A DNA stretch of 64,000 bases from Methyloradius palustris (GTDB lineage: Bacteria; Pseudomonadota; Gammaproteobacteria; Burkholderiales; Methylophilaceae), in NCBI RefSeq assembly GCF_019703875.1, contig NZ_AP024110.1:2294001-2358000 (forward strand), given 5' to 3'. This document shows positions 18,413 to 27,286 of this stretch, piece by piece. Both the position numbers and the translations under genes were made by a program. A model generated the notes under the pieces. The model was not told where the DNA came from, searched no databases, and worked only from the letters and a program-made list of their open reading frames with translations. The stretch's first letter is position 1, and each line of letters starts with the position of its first letter.

Positions 18413-18445
18413 AAAGAAAAAAGGGGACGAAAATCGTCCCCTTTA
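18413..18445 (-). terminator. Intrinsic terminator after pgk
   Basis: AAAGGGGACGA and TCGTCCCCTTT form an 11-bp perfect stem with a 3-nt loop. On the minus strand the stem runs into a T-rich tract (TTTTTTCTTTT). It lies 35 nt after the pgk stop and before pyk. Confidence 0.85.
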
Positions 18446-18479
18446 TCATAGCCCTTCAGCGCTCAAACTAAGTCACTCA

Positions 18480-19661
18480 TTAACCTAGTGCACGTTGCTC
18501 AAGAATTTCTACTGCTGGTAGCTTTTTACCCTCAAGAAACTCAAGGAAAGCGCCGCCCGCTGTAGAGATATAGGAAACATCATCGTAAATATCATACTTC
18601 TGGATGGCGCAGATGGTGTCGCCGCCGCCAGCCAGTGTAAATGCCTTGGTTTTGGCGATTGCCATGGCAATCGTTTTAGTGCCTTCACCAAACTGGTCAA
18701 ATTCAAATACACCAACTGGGCCATTCCAGACCACAGTGCCTGCTTTTAATATAATCTCTGCTATTTCATTAGCAGATTTTGGGCCAATATCAAAAATCAT
18801 GTCGTCACTGGCCACGTCATCGGCATCTTTGGTGACTGCAGGTTCGTTTGCATCAAATTTCTTGCCACAAACCACATCTACCGCAATCGGCACAGCCGCA
18901 CCACGCTTGGACATTTTCTCCATCAACGCTTTAGCGGTGGGCACCAAGTCATCTTCACTTAATGACTTACCAATAGGATGACCTGCTGCTTTGAGGAATG
19001 TATTAGCAATACCACCGCCAACTACGAGTTGATCGACTTTCTCGGACAAGCTTTCCAATACGGTCAACTTGGTTGAGACTTTTGAGCCGCCCACAATTGC
19101 GACCATTGGTTTTGCTGGGTTAAGCAGCGCTTTGGTTAAAGCTTCCAATTCGCCAATTAACAAGATGCCTGCTGCAGCTACTGGTGCAAACTTCGCTACA
19201 CCATAAGTTGAGGCCTCGGCACGGTGCGCGGTACCAAATGCATCCATCACGAATATATCGCAGAGTTTGGCATACGCCTGCGAGGTTTCATCGACATTCT
19301 TTTTTTCGCCTTTGTTGAAGCGGCAATTTTCCAGCAAGACGATCTCGCCATCAGCCACTTCAAATCCGCCATTCACCCAATCTTTAATCAGGCGGACAGG
19401 TTTACCAAGTTTGGCACTTAATACATCCGCTACAGGCTTGAGTGAATTTTCTTCAGAGTAGATGCCCTCTTCAGGTCGGCCAAGATGCGACGTCACCATG
19501 ACTTTTGCGCCAGCTTTGGCTGCAAATTCGATTGTCGCCAAAGATGCCGTAATGCGGGCATCTGAGCTTACACAATTATTTTGAATGGGCACATTGAGAT
19601 CCGAGCGGATAAACACACGCTTACCCTTGAGATCAAGATCGGTCATTTTAATTACGGACAT
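18480..19661 (-). CDS. pgk: Phosphoglycerate kinase
   Basis: A 393-residue monomeric kinase transferring phosphate between 1,3-bisphosphoglycerate and ADP. It has the N-terminal substrate site RVFIRSDLNVPIQ, the basic patch in TSHLGRPEEG, AIVGGSKVSTKL, VWNGPVGVFE and the nucleotide loop GGGDTICAI. gap lies 17 nt upstream, so gap-pgk is an operon. Confidence 0.97.
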   Translation of the reverse strand: MSVIKMTDLDLKGKRVFIRSDLNVPIQNNCVSSDARITASLATIEFAAKAGAKVMVTSHLGRPEEGIYSEENSLKPVADVLSAKLGKPVRLIKDWVNGGFEVADGEIVLLENCRFNKGEKKNVDETSQAYAKLCDIFVMDAFGTAHRAEASTYGVAKFAPVAAAGILLIGELEALTKALLNPAKPMVAIVGGSKVSTKLTVLESLSEKVDQLVVGGGIANTFLKAAGHPIGKSLSEDDLVPTAKALMEKMSKRGAAVPIAVDVVCGKKFDANEPAVTKDADDVASDDMIFDIGPKSANEIAEIILKAGTVVWNGPVGVFEFDQFGEGTKTIAMAIAKTKAFTLAGGGDTICAIQKYDIYDDVSYISTAGGAFLEFLEGKKLPAVEILEQRALG

Positions 19662-19678
19662 GGTCTTTACTCTCGGAG

Positions 19679-20677
19679 TTAGGCGATATGTTGAACAAGG
19701 CGCATCAGGTTGCAGGTATAGCCATATTCGTTGTCATACCAGGCGACCACTTTCACGAATGTTGGATCAAGTTGAATACCAGCATCTGCATCGAATACGG
19801 ATGGACAGGTTTCGCCACGGAAATCGGTAGAAACTACTTTTTCTTCTGTATAACCAAGCACGCCTTTAAGCGGGCCGCTTTCAGAAGCAGCTTTCATCGC
19901 GGCGCAGATTTGCTCGTAGGTTGCTTCTTTATTGAGCTCAACAGTTAAATCGACGACAGAAACGTCAGAGGTAGGAATACGGAAAGCCATACCCGTGAGC
20001 TTTTTATTGAGCTCAGGGATCACTTTACCGACTGCTTTAGCAGCGCCTGTAGAAGACGGAATAATATTCTCAAGAATACCGCGGCCACCGCGCCAATCCT
20101 TGTTGGATGGACCATCAACAGTTTTCTGTGTGGCAGTAGCCGCATGTACTGTAGTCATCAAACCACGTTTAATACCAAAGGTATCATTCAACACCTTGGC
20201 TACTGGCGCCAAGGCATTGGTGGTACAGGAAGCAGCAGAAACAATGGCTTCACCCTTATAAGTGCCATGATTCACGCCATAGACAAACATCGGGGTGTCA
20301 TCTTTGGATGGGGCAGATTGCACTACCTTTTTAGCGCCTGCATCGATGTGCTTCTGGCAGGTATCAAGCGTCAGGAAAAAGCCAGTACATTCGATAATGA
20401 TATCGGCACCCACTTCATCCCATTTCAGGTTGGCTGGGTCTCGTTCTGCGGTCAGGCGAATAGTCTTGCCATTCACCACCAGATTGTTTCCACTCACAGA
20501 AACATCGCCCTTGAACTTGCCGTGTACCGAATCATGCTTAAGTAAGTAAGCCAGGTAATCTGGCTCGAGCAAATCATTGATGGCAACTACCTCAATATCA
20601 GTAAAATCCTTGATTGCTGCGCGAAACACCATGCGACCGATGCGGCCGAAACCATTGATACCCACTTTGATTGCCAT
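19679..20677 (-). CDS. gap: Glyceraldehyde-3-phosphate dehydrogenase
   Basis: A 332-residue type I GAPDH. N-terminal NAD fold VGINGFGRIGR, catalytic cysteine in SAASCTTNALAPV, and C-terminal WYDNEYGY. The open frame runs 24 nt further up, but ATG 20677 (MAIKVGINGFG) is preceded by AAGGGA at good spacing and matches the family start. It leads the gap-pgk unit after the tkt terminator. Confidence 0.97.
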   Translation of the reverse strand: MAIKVGINGFGRIGRMVFRAAIKDFTDIEVVAINDLLEPDYLAYLLKHDSVHGKFKGDVSVSGNNLVVNGKTIRLTAERDPANLKWDEVGADIIIECTGFFLTLDTCQKHIDAGAKKVVQSAPSKDDTPMFVYGVNHGTYKGEAIVSAASCTTNALAPVAKVLNDTFGIKRGLMTTVHAATATQKTVDGPSNKDWRGGRGILENIIPSSTGAAKAVGKVIPELNKKLTGMAFRIPTSDVSVVDLTVELNKEATYEQICAAMKAASESGPLKGVLGYTEEKVVSTDFRGETCPSVFDADAGIQLDPTFVKVVAWYDNEYGYTCNLMRLVQHIA

Positions 20678-20778
20678 TTGATTTCCCTTGCCCTGATTCA
20701 ATGAATTGAGATGATTATAATTATGCAGCGAATATAAAATAAATGCGCTTTAAAAAAACGACCATGCTTATAAAACAT

Positions 20779-20800
20779 AAAGGCACCCACGGGTGCCTTT
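20779..20800 (-). terminator. Intrinsic terminator after tkt
   Basis: AAAGGCACCC and GGGTGCCTTT pair as a compact hairpin; the innermost pairs must open for a loop. It lies 28 nt after the tkt stop. The minus-strand sequence then reads ATGTTTTATAAG, a short T tract. Confidence 0.75.
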
Positions 20801-20827
20801 ATGCTCAGTAATTACTGCAAATAACGC

Positions 20828-22813
20828 TTACAGAACTGATTTAACTGTCTTAACTACGTTCTCAACAGTAAAACCAAATTCCTTCAGAAGTACGCCACCA
20901 GGAGCTGATTCACCAAAGGTGTCGATACCAACAACAGCGCCATCCAGACCTACATACTTGCGCCAGAAGTCAGGGTGAGCAGCTTCAACAGCCACACGCT
21001 TAACACCTGCGGTCAATACGCTATCCTTATAGGCTTGATCTTGACGGTCAAATACGTTGGTAGATGGCATAGAAACCACGCGCACCTTGGTACCAGCAGC
21101 ATTCAACTCAGCAGCAGCTTTCACTGCCAAATCAAGTTCTGAACCGTTAGCGATGATAATGACATCAGCCTTGCCAGCCACATCAGAGAACACATAACCA
21201 CCCTTGCGGATCAGGTCAAAGTGCGCTGTGTCGTGCTTGATACCAGCGACATTCTGACGGCTCAATACCAGGCTTGAAGGACCATCTTTACGCTCAACAG
21301 CCGCTACCCATGACACTGCTGTCTCGGTAGAGCTACCTGGACGCCATACATCCATACGAGGGATGTAACGCAGGCCAGAAGTATTTTCAACTGGTTGGTG
21401 AGTTGGGCCATCTTCACCTTGACCGATAGAATCATGAGTCAATACAGCAATGGTGCGTTGTTTCATCAATGCAGCCATACGCAATGCGTTCTTGGCGTAG
21501 TCTGAGAACATGTGGAAAGTACCGCCGAATGGCAGCAAGCCACCGTGCAATGCCATACCGTTCATGATTGCGAACATACCGAATTCACGCACACCGTAAG
21601 AGATGTAGTTACCTGGCTCTTTAGCAACCACATGCTTAAAGCTAGGGGCGCTGGTCAGGTTAGAACCAGTCAAGTCAGCTGAGCCGCCTAGGAATTCAGG
21701 CAGGATTGGCGCCAATGCGGTAATCGCATTTTGTGAAGCCTTACGTGTAGCAATGCCTTCAGCTTTTTCGTTGGTAGCAGCAATAAACGCATCAGTTGCT
21801 GATTTCCAGTTTGCTGGCAAGTCACCTGCCATACGACGTTTGAATTCTGCTGCTTCAGCTGGGAACGCTTTTGCATAAGCTGCAAATTTAGCATCCCATT
21901 CGCCTTCAAGCTTAGCGCCCTTGGCCTTGCCATCCCAACCTGCGTAAACGTCAGCAGGGATTTCAAATGGAGGATAGTTCCAGCCGATAGCGGCACGGGT
22001 TGCAGCAACTTCAGCATCGCCCAGTGCAGAACCATGGCAATCATGGCTACCTGATTTGTTTGGTGAGCCTTTACCAATGATAGTTTTGCAGCAAATCATA
22101 GATGGCTTGTCGGTCACTTTTTTCGCAGCGTCAACAGCAGCGCTGATGGCAGCTGAATCATGACCGTCTACTGATTGGACATGCCAGCCGTATGCTTCAA
22201 AGCGCTTAACGGTGTCATCAGTGTACCAGCCTTCAATGTGGCCGTCGATCGAGATACCATTGTCATCCCAGAATGCAATCAGCTTGCCCAGACCCCATGT
22301 ACCAGCTAGCGCACATGACTCGTGGGAAACGCCTTCCATTAAGCAGCCATCGCCGAGGAAACAGTAGGTGTAATGGTCAACGATATCGTGGCCTGGCTTG
22401 TTGAACTGGTCAGCCAGTAATTTTTCAGCCATCGCAAAACCAACTGCATTGGTAATACCTTGGCCTAGTGGGCCAGTGGTGGTTTCAATGCCAGGTGCAT
22501 AACCATATTCAGGGTGGCCTGCACACTGTGAATGCAATTGGCGGAAAGTCTTGATCTGGTCCATCGGCAGGTCGTAGCCTGTCAGATGCAGCAAAGAATA
22601 GATCAACATAGAACCGTGGCCGTTTGACAAGATGAAGCGGTCGCGGTCAGCCCAGTTAGGGTTAGTTGGGTTGTGACGCAGATGGTGATTCCAAAGTACT
22701 TCTGCGATTTCGGCCATCCCCATCGGGGCGCCTGGGTGTCCAGAATTAGCTTTCTGAACTGCATCCATTGATAGTGCACGGATGGCATTGCATAAGTCGT
22801 TACGAGTTGCCAT
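20828..22813 (-). CDS. tkt: Transketolase
   Basis: A 661-residue thiamine-diphosphate enzyme moving two-carbon units between sugar phosphates. Visible motifs: SGHPGAPMGMAEIAEVLW, the ThDP motif GDGCLMEG...WDDNGISIDG, THDSIGQGEDGPTHQPVE and GVREFGMFAIMNG. ATG 22813 (MATRNDL) has GGAG upstream, so the extra four codons to 22825 are dropped. In ribulose-monophosphate methylotrophs this enzyme serves regeneration of the formaldehyde acceptor; that role here is an inference. Confidence 0.97.
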   Translation of the reverse strand: MATRNDLCNAIRALSMDAVQKANSGHPGAPMGMAEIAEVLWNHHLRHNPTNPNWADRDRFILSNGHGSMLIYSLLHLTGYDLPMDQIKTFRQLHSQCAGHPEYGYAPGIETTTGPLGQGITNAVGFAMAEKLLADQFNKPGHDIVDHYTYCFLGDGCLMEGVSHESCALAGTWGLGKLIAFWDDNGISIDGHIEGWYTDDTVKRFEAYGWHVQSVDGHDSAAISAAVDAAKKVTDKPSMICCKTIIGKGSPNKSGSHDCHGSALGDAEVAATRAAIGWNYPPFEIPADVYAGWDGKAKGAKLEGEWDAKFAAYAKAFPAEAAEFKRRMAGDLPANWKSATDAFIAATNEKAEGIATRKASQNAITALAPILPEFLGGSADLTGSNLTSAPSFKHVVAKEPGNYISYGVREFGMFAIMNGMALHGGLLPFGGTFHMFSDYAKNALRMAALMKQRTIAVLTHDSIGQGEDGPTHQPVENTSGLRYIPRMDVWRPGSSTETAVSWVAAVERKDGPSSLVLSRQNVAGIKHDTAHFDLIRKGGYVFSDVAGKADVIIIANGSELDLAVKAAAELNAAGTKVRVVSMPSTNVFDRQDQAYKDSVLTAGVKRVAVEAAHPDFWRKYVGLDGAVVGIDTFGESAPGGVLLKEFGFTVENVVKTVKSVL

Positions 22814-23181
22814 TACATTCTCCACGTTTATAAAGTAAAAGGTAACTTGCCGACCACTTAAGATTGCAGTCAGGAAAGGTAACCCCGATTTTGAGTGCCT
22901 ACTTGAAATTCATCGGATTCAGGATGTTGCGACCGATTATTTGATACTTTTCTGCTGTATCGCCACGCATTAAATATCGGTTTTTCTTATAAATTCAGAC
23001 GCGAATTATTGCTCAGTTAGGCATTTTGAGCAATACCGCAAAAAACCAAGACCTGAATTCTATCAGGGTTAATTTATATTAGGTATAGCTAGCGTGAGAT
23101 TGATGCTGGAATGTGGGACATTGATACGAGAATCTGAAAGATTCGAGTCGACTACCAAGCAAACCCTAAAGCAAATTAACC
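22814..23181. other. 368-bp gap upstream of tkt with an 8-bp palindrome
   Basis: No ORF with coding character was found. ATTGCTCA at 23008 and TGAGCAAT at 23027 form a perfect 8-bp inverted repeat with an 11-nt loop, about 195 nt upstream of tkt. It has no T tract on either side, so it looks more like a binding site or leader structure than a terminator. I could not pick a confident promoter. Confidence 0.4.
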
Positions 23182-24177
23182 TTAAAAAAGCTCTATATCG
23201 CCTTCAATTTTATTTTCTTGCAACAAGCCGGCCTCAACAAGCTCTTCATAATTTGAGACCTGATTACGCCCATGATTCTTAGCGTAATAAAGTGACACAT
23301 CAGCTCGGTCAATAATTTGTGATGAAACATCATAGCCAGATATTTCAGTAAAGCCTGTACTGATTGTCACCTGACCAACCTGCGGGAAAGGAAATACTTC
23401 AATCTTGCCCCTGAAGCGCTCGAGCACCATTTTCATCTCATCAATATTGCGGCACTCAAACACGCCGACAAACTCTTCACCACCAAAACGGAACAACAAG
23501 TCTTTATCGCGCAAATTTAGCGTCATCAACTGTGAAAAACGCAGCAAGACTTCATCCCCAACCAAATGGCCGTATTGGTCATTCACATTCTTGAAGTGGT
23601 CAATATCAAAAATGGCAAAAAACTGTTTATGCTCGCCATGATCTTCTTCACGATTACTCAGGTGCTGGATACGCGTAATGACCTTGCCAATTTTGCGCTC
23701 AAAGGTTTTACGGTTAAGCAGGCCCGTTAATGTGTCGCGCTCATTGTCATTCATCAGCTCCATAAAGTTCTGGTAAATCTGCAGCAGCATGCCCGTGACT
23801 TCGCGGAATTGTGACTCATGCTCTGGTGACTGAATGGCTACAACGGCTACTGGCTCATTTTTGCTACTTTTAAGCGGGTAAAGCATGACCAAGGCTTGGC
23901 CTTCATCTTGGTATTCGCAGGCATTACCCGACTTGATACATTTCTCTAGCGCATGCAACAAAGGCCGTGGAATGATTTCCTGAAAAGGCGCGCCATCAAT
24001 CAAGGTGGCGGAAAAGATGTGTTGCTCAATATTCAATGCGCGATAGATCACCACCGCACCTGGCGCCACCAAATCAAACAAAGTCTGCGCCAAGGAGATT
24101 TCAAGAGAGTGTGTCTCTCTTTCACCAGTGAGTGTGATCAACTTGGATAATACGGATTTAATACTAGGTGATTGCAA
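23182..24177 (-). CDS. Diguanylate cyclase (GGDEF domain) with N-terminal sensor region
   Basis: A 331-residue cytoplasmic protein. The first ~150 residues resemble a GAF-like sensor (LAQTLFDLVAPGAVVIYRALN). The C-terminal GGDEF domain starts near DTLTGLLNRKTFE and has the active site as GGEEF, with an I-site RDKD five residues before it, so product inhibition by c-di-GMP is likely. It should make c-di-GMP. It lies 137 nt after the thioredoxin-like gene on the same strand. No EAL domain or membrane helix is seen. Confidence 0.93.
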   Translation of the reverse strand: MQSPSIKSVLSKLITLTGERETHSLEISLAQTLFDLVAPGAVVIYRALNIEQHIFSATLIDGAPFQEIIPRPLLHALEKCIKSGNACEYQDEGQALVMLYPLKSSKNEPVAVVAIQSPEHESQFREVTGMLLQIYQNFMELMNDNERDTLTGLLNRKTFERKIGKVITRIQHLSNREEDHGEHKQFFAIFDIDHFKNVNDQYGHLVGDEVLLRFSQLMTLNLRDKDLLFRFGGEEFVGVFECRNIDEMKMVLERFRGKIEVFPFPQVGQVTISTGFTEISGYDVSSQIIDRADVSLYYAKNHGRNQVSNYEELVEAGLLQENKIEGDIELF

Positions 24178-24314
24178 AATAGTTTTTTTATGCTTTTTTA
24201 ATTAAAATTAATGGATATGTGATGAATGATGGTGATGCTTACGCAAACCCACATTCTTATTTATATTACATTCCCTGAATCCATCTTCGCTGCCTAGTTT
24301 CTAACTAGCAAGCA

Positions 24315-24878
24315 CTATGCCTGACTTTCACTTCTCCATTTGATTGAGCATCCCATACTTGCAATCTGCTCACGCGGGCCTTGGCCAGTTTCTGCAACCT
24401 GCTGCATCGCCTTGAACAAATCGCGCGTACTTTCAGGCGCAAGCTCTTTACGAGACTCATCAAAACGACCTCGGTACTGCAACTCTAGTTTGGCATTAAA
24501 CCCAAAAAAATCAGGCGTACAGATTGCACCATAGGCTTTAGCAACGGCCTGCGTTTCATCTAAAACATAAGGAAAAGAAAAATCAAATTCGGCAGCGATT
24601 GCCTTCATGTTATCGAACGAATCTTCTGGGTAATCGGCCACATCATTGGACATAATCGCAATGGTATTGATACCCAGCGCCTTTAACTCACGCACATCTG
24701 ATACCAAGCGCTGACGGATAGACTTTACGTACGGGCAGTGGTTACAGATAAACATGACCAATGTGCCTTTTTCGCCCTGTATGTCGGCCAGCTGCCAATA
24801 CTGATCATCGGTGCCAAGCAGATTGAAGTCAGGCGCTTTCCAGCCAAAATCACATACAGGTGGTTGAACACTTGCCAT
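24315..24878 (-). CDS. Thioredoxin-like protein (AhpC/TSA-type fold, CxxC)
   Basis: A 187-residue protein of the thioredoxin-fold group often annotated simply as thioredoxin family protein. It has the redox motif in FICNHCPYVKS near residue 45 and downstream YGAICTPDFFGF with the cis-proline. No signal peptide, so probably cytoplasmic. The exact substrate is unknown; relatives look like thiol peroxidases or ResA-type proteins. Confidence 0.88.
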   Translation of the reverse strand: MASVQPPVCDFGWKAPDFNLLGTDDQYWQLADIQGEKGTLVMFICNHCPYVKSIRQRLVSDVRELKALGINTIAIMSNDVADYPEDSFDNMKAIAAEFDFSFPYVLDETQAVAKAYGAICTPDFFGFNAKLELQYRGRFDESRKELAPESTRDLFKAMQQVAETGQGPREQIASMGCSIKWRSESQA

Positions 24879-25024
24879 CTGTTTAACTCCTTACCATTCA
24901 ATACAATGACCCGAACATTACATGCAACGCTTTTAATAGTAATCTAAAATACACACTCCCAATACATTGGCTGACAGTTTTTCGATATTTTTGACTAACT
25001 ATTGGCATTCAACTGGATATTTAA

Positions 25025-25756
25025 ATGGCGACCCCAAGATTTTATTGTCCCAAAAAGTTTTCGACAGGTAGCAACCTTGAGTTACCCGAAAATGCAGCTA
25101 CGCATGCAGCTAGGGTATTGCGTATGCAGGCAGGTGACAAAGCCATCTTATTTAACGGCGACGGCTTTGACTATCTAGCCGAACTGACTTCTGTCAGCAA
25201 GAGCCAAGTGGGTGTCAAAATCATTTCCAGTCAACTTATTAGCAATGAATCGCCTTTAAAGATTACCTTGCTGCAAGGCATCTCAGCAGGTGACCGTATG
25301 GATTTCACCATACAAAAAGCCGTTGAGATGGGAGTGAGTAGCATCCAGCCAATCTCAACCCAACGTAGCGTGGTCAAACTATCTGCAGAGCGCGCAGAAA
25401 AACGCATTGAGCATTGGCAAAACGTCATGATCTCAGCTTGCGAACAATCTGGTCGCGCCATTGTTCCTGAGATTGCAGCACCCGTTTCATTGGCACAGTG
25501 GTTCAGTAAAAAACCCTCTTTTGACTTGGGTATTACCCTCGCACCGAGTGCTACACAAAGCTTGAAAGAGCTGTCCAAACCCACAGGCAATATTTGTTTA
25601 TTGATAGGCGCAGAAGGCGGATTAACTGACGATGAGATTAATCTCGCCAGCTTACAAGGCTTTAAACCTGTGACGTTAGGTAAGCGCATACTTCGCACAG
25701 AGACGGCAGCTTTGGCGGCGATAGCAGCCATGCAGACTTTATGGGGTGATTTTTAA
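25025..25756 (+). CDS. rsmE: 16S rRNA (uracil(1498)-N3)-methyltransferase
   Basis: A 243-residue SPOUT methyltransferase. N-terminal PUA-like region (MATPRFYCPKKFS...HAARVLRMQAGD). The C-terminal knot has AVEMGVSSIQPISTQRSVVKL, LIGAEGGLTDDEI and VTLGKRILRTETAALAAIAAMQ. It methylates U1498 of 16S rRNA using S-adenosylmethionine. Its stop lies 4 nt from that of the convergent Nramp gene. Confidence 0.95.
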   Translation: MATPRFYCPKKFSTGSNLELPENAATHAARVLRMQAGDKAILFNGDGFDYLAELTSVSKSQVGVKIISSQLISNESPLKITLLQGISAGDRMDFTIQKAVEMGVSSIQPISTQRSVVKLSAERAEKRIEHWQNVMISACEQSGRAIVPEIAAPVSLAQWFSKKPSFDLGITLAPSATQSLKELSKPTGNICLLIGAEGGLTDDEINLASLQGFKPVTLGKRILRTETAALAAIAAMQTLWGDF

Positions 25757-25760
25757 ACTG

Positions 25761-27092
25761 CTATACGAAGAATTGGTAAATCAGCCAAACATTTAGTGCT
25801 GAGATCAACACAAACAAACTCCAAGCCAGCATTTTAGCCAACCAGCCCGTCGCAAACTCGCCCATGACGGCACGATTCCCCGTCAATTTAAGCAGCGGGT
25901 AAATCGCAAATGGTAGTTGCATACTCAGCACCACTTGGCTCAACACCAATAGCTTGCCAACTGCGCCCTCGCCCCAGACCAACACACCAATAAGCGCTGG
26001 AATCAATGCCAAAAAACGGGTGATTAAGCGGCGCTGCCAGCATGGGATTTTCAGGTCAAGGAAACCTTCCATAATCACTTGGCCTGCAATGGTGCCAGTG
26101 AAGGTTGAGCTTTGCCCTGCCGCCATTAGTGCCAAACCGAAAATGATGCCCGCAAATGCCGAGCCGACAACGGGGTCTAATAAATGGTAGGCGTATTCTA
26201 TATCCGCCACACCAATATGGCCGTTGGCGTGAAACGCAGACGCTGCAAGGATCATGATGGCAGCGTTGACGAAGAATGCCAGGCTTAGCGATACCAGGGT
26301 ACCAATCGTTGAAAGCTGAATCGCTTCGCGCTTATCTTCAATACGGTCACTGACCACACGCGTTTGCACAATTGACGAATGCAGATATAAATTATGCGGC
26401 ATGACTGTCGCGCCTAATATCGCCACTGCCAGATAAAGTGACTGCGTGTCAGCAAGGGCATGCAGTGAAGGAATCAAGCCTTTGGCAGCCATCGCATAAT
26501 CTGGTTGAATCAATATTAATTCAATACAAAAACACAATGCAATAGTCAAGATCAGCCCGAGCACAATGGCCTCCACCTGGCGAAAACCACGCCCCTTCAG
26601 CCCAAGCACGATCAAAGTATCAAATGCCGTGAGTAAAACCCCGACCAATATGGAGCAGCCAAATAAGAGATGAAATGCCAATGCGGTACCTAACACTTCG
26701 GCCAAATCACAAGCAATAATGGCAAGCTCTGCCATTAACCACAGTACCTTTCCTACGCGCGGGCTGTAGTGCTCACGACAAAGCCTTGCCAGATCTTTCC
26801 TGCTTGCAATCCCCAACCTCAAACACAAGGTTTGCAGAAATATAGCAATCAGGCTTGAAAGCAAAATGACAAATAAAAGCCCATAGCCATACCGAGAACC
26901 AGCCTCAATATCGGTTGCCCAGTTGCCTGGGTCCATATAGCCAACGGAGACCAGCAAACCAGGGCCCGCAAATTTAAGCAGCTTTTTCCAGAACGACGTG
27001 CCTGCTGGAATATTTATGGTGCCACGCACTTCAGACGGGCAAAATGGTGCCGTGGCGGTGCGAGGTAATCTATTGAGGATGGCTTGAAACAT
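25761..27092 (-). CDS. mntH: Nramp family divalent metal ion transporter
   Basis: A 443-residue inner-membrane transporter with about 11 helices. The metal-site motif in helix 1 is GYMDPGNWATD; helix 6 shows ILGATVMPHNLYLHS. These identify Nramp/MntH transporters for Mn(II) or Fe(II). Helix 1 Asp and Asn and helix 6 Met are intact. Upstream, 27126-27159 contains GATAATGAATATGCGATTTAT and an imperfect TGAATATGC/GCATTTATTCA repeat that could be a Fur/Mur-type operator; this is weak. Confidence 0.93.
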   Translation of the reverse strand: MFQAILNRLPRTATAPFCPSEVRGTINIPAGTSFWKKLLKFAGPGLLVSVGYMDPGNWATDIEAGSRYGYGLLFVILLSSLIAIFLQTLCLRLGIASRKDLARLCREHYSPRVGKVLWLMAELAIIACDLAEVLGTALAFHLLFGCSILVGVLLTAFDTLIVLGLKGRGFRQVEAIVLGLILTIALCFCIELILIQPDYAMAAKGLIPSLHALADTQSLYLAVAILGATVMPHNLYLHSSIVQTRVVSDRIEDKREAIQLSTIGTLVSLSLAFFVNAAIMILAASAFHANGHIGVADIEYAYHLLDPVVGSAFAGIIFGLALMAAGQSSTFTGTIAGQVIMEGFLDLKIPCWQRRLITRFLALIPALIGVLVWGEGAVGKLLVLSQVVLSMQLPFAIYPLLKLTGNRAVMGEFATGWLAKMLAWSLFVLISALNVWLIYQFFV

Positions 27093-27227
27093 AGAGATTT
27101 GTCATGAAGGTTTAAAATATAGACGCGATAATGAATATGCGATTTATAGCATTTATTCAAGGCAAATAAAATTAAGCCAGACAAAATCTCGCCACAATTA
27201 ATATGCTAAAAACATGAATTATATTTT

Positions 27228-27277
27228 GCCAAATATGCATAATATAATTAAAATATGCTTTTAATACATAATTTGGC
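27228..27277. promoter_or_regulatory. Palindromic, AT-rich region just upstream of the HTH-argA gene
   Basis: GCCAAAT at 27228 and ATTTGGC at 27271 are perfect inverted arms spanning 50 bp; allowing one gap and one mismatch the arms extend to about 13 bp. The sequence AATATGC occurs three times at 27200, 27232 and 27252. The right arm ends 9 nt before the ATG of a protein that carries its own DNA-binding domain. Autoregulation is an inference. Confidence 0.45.
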
Positions 27278-27286
27278 GCAAGAATA

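Noticed and set aside
15786..22813. Idea that the tkt-gap-pgk-pyk-fba run is one Calvin-cycle operon
   Set aside because: Intrinsic terminators after tkt and pgk split it, and no RuBisCO or phosphoribulokinase gene is present in the window.
27126..27144. Fur-box-like sequence before the Nramp gene
   Set aside because: By eye only about 11 of 19 positions match the consensus; kept as a remark, not as a separate feature.
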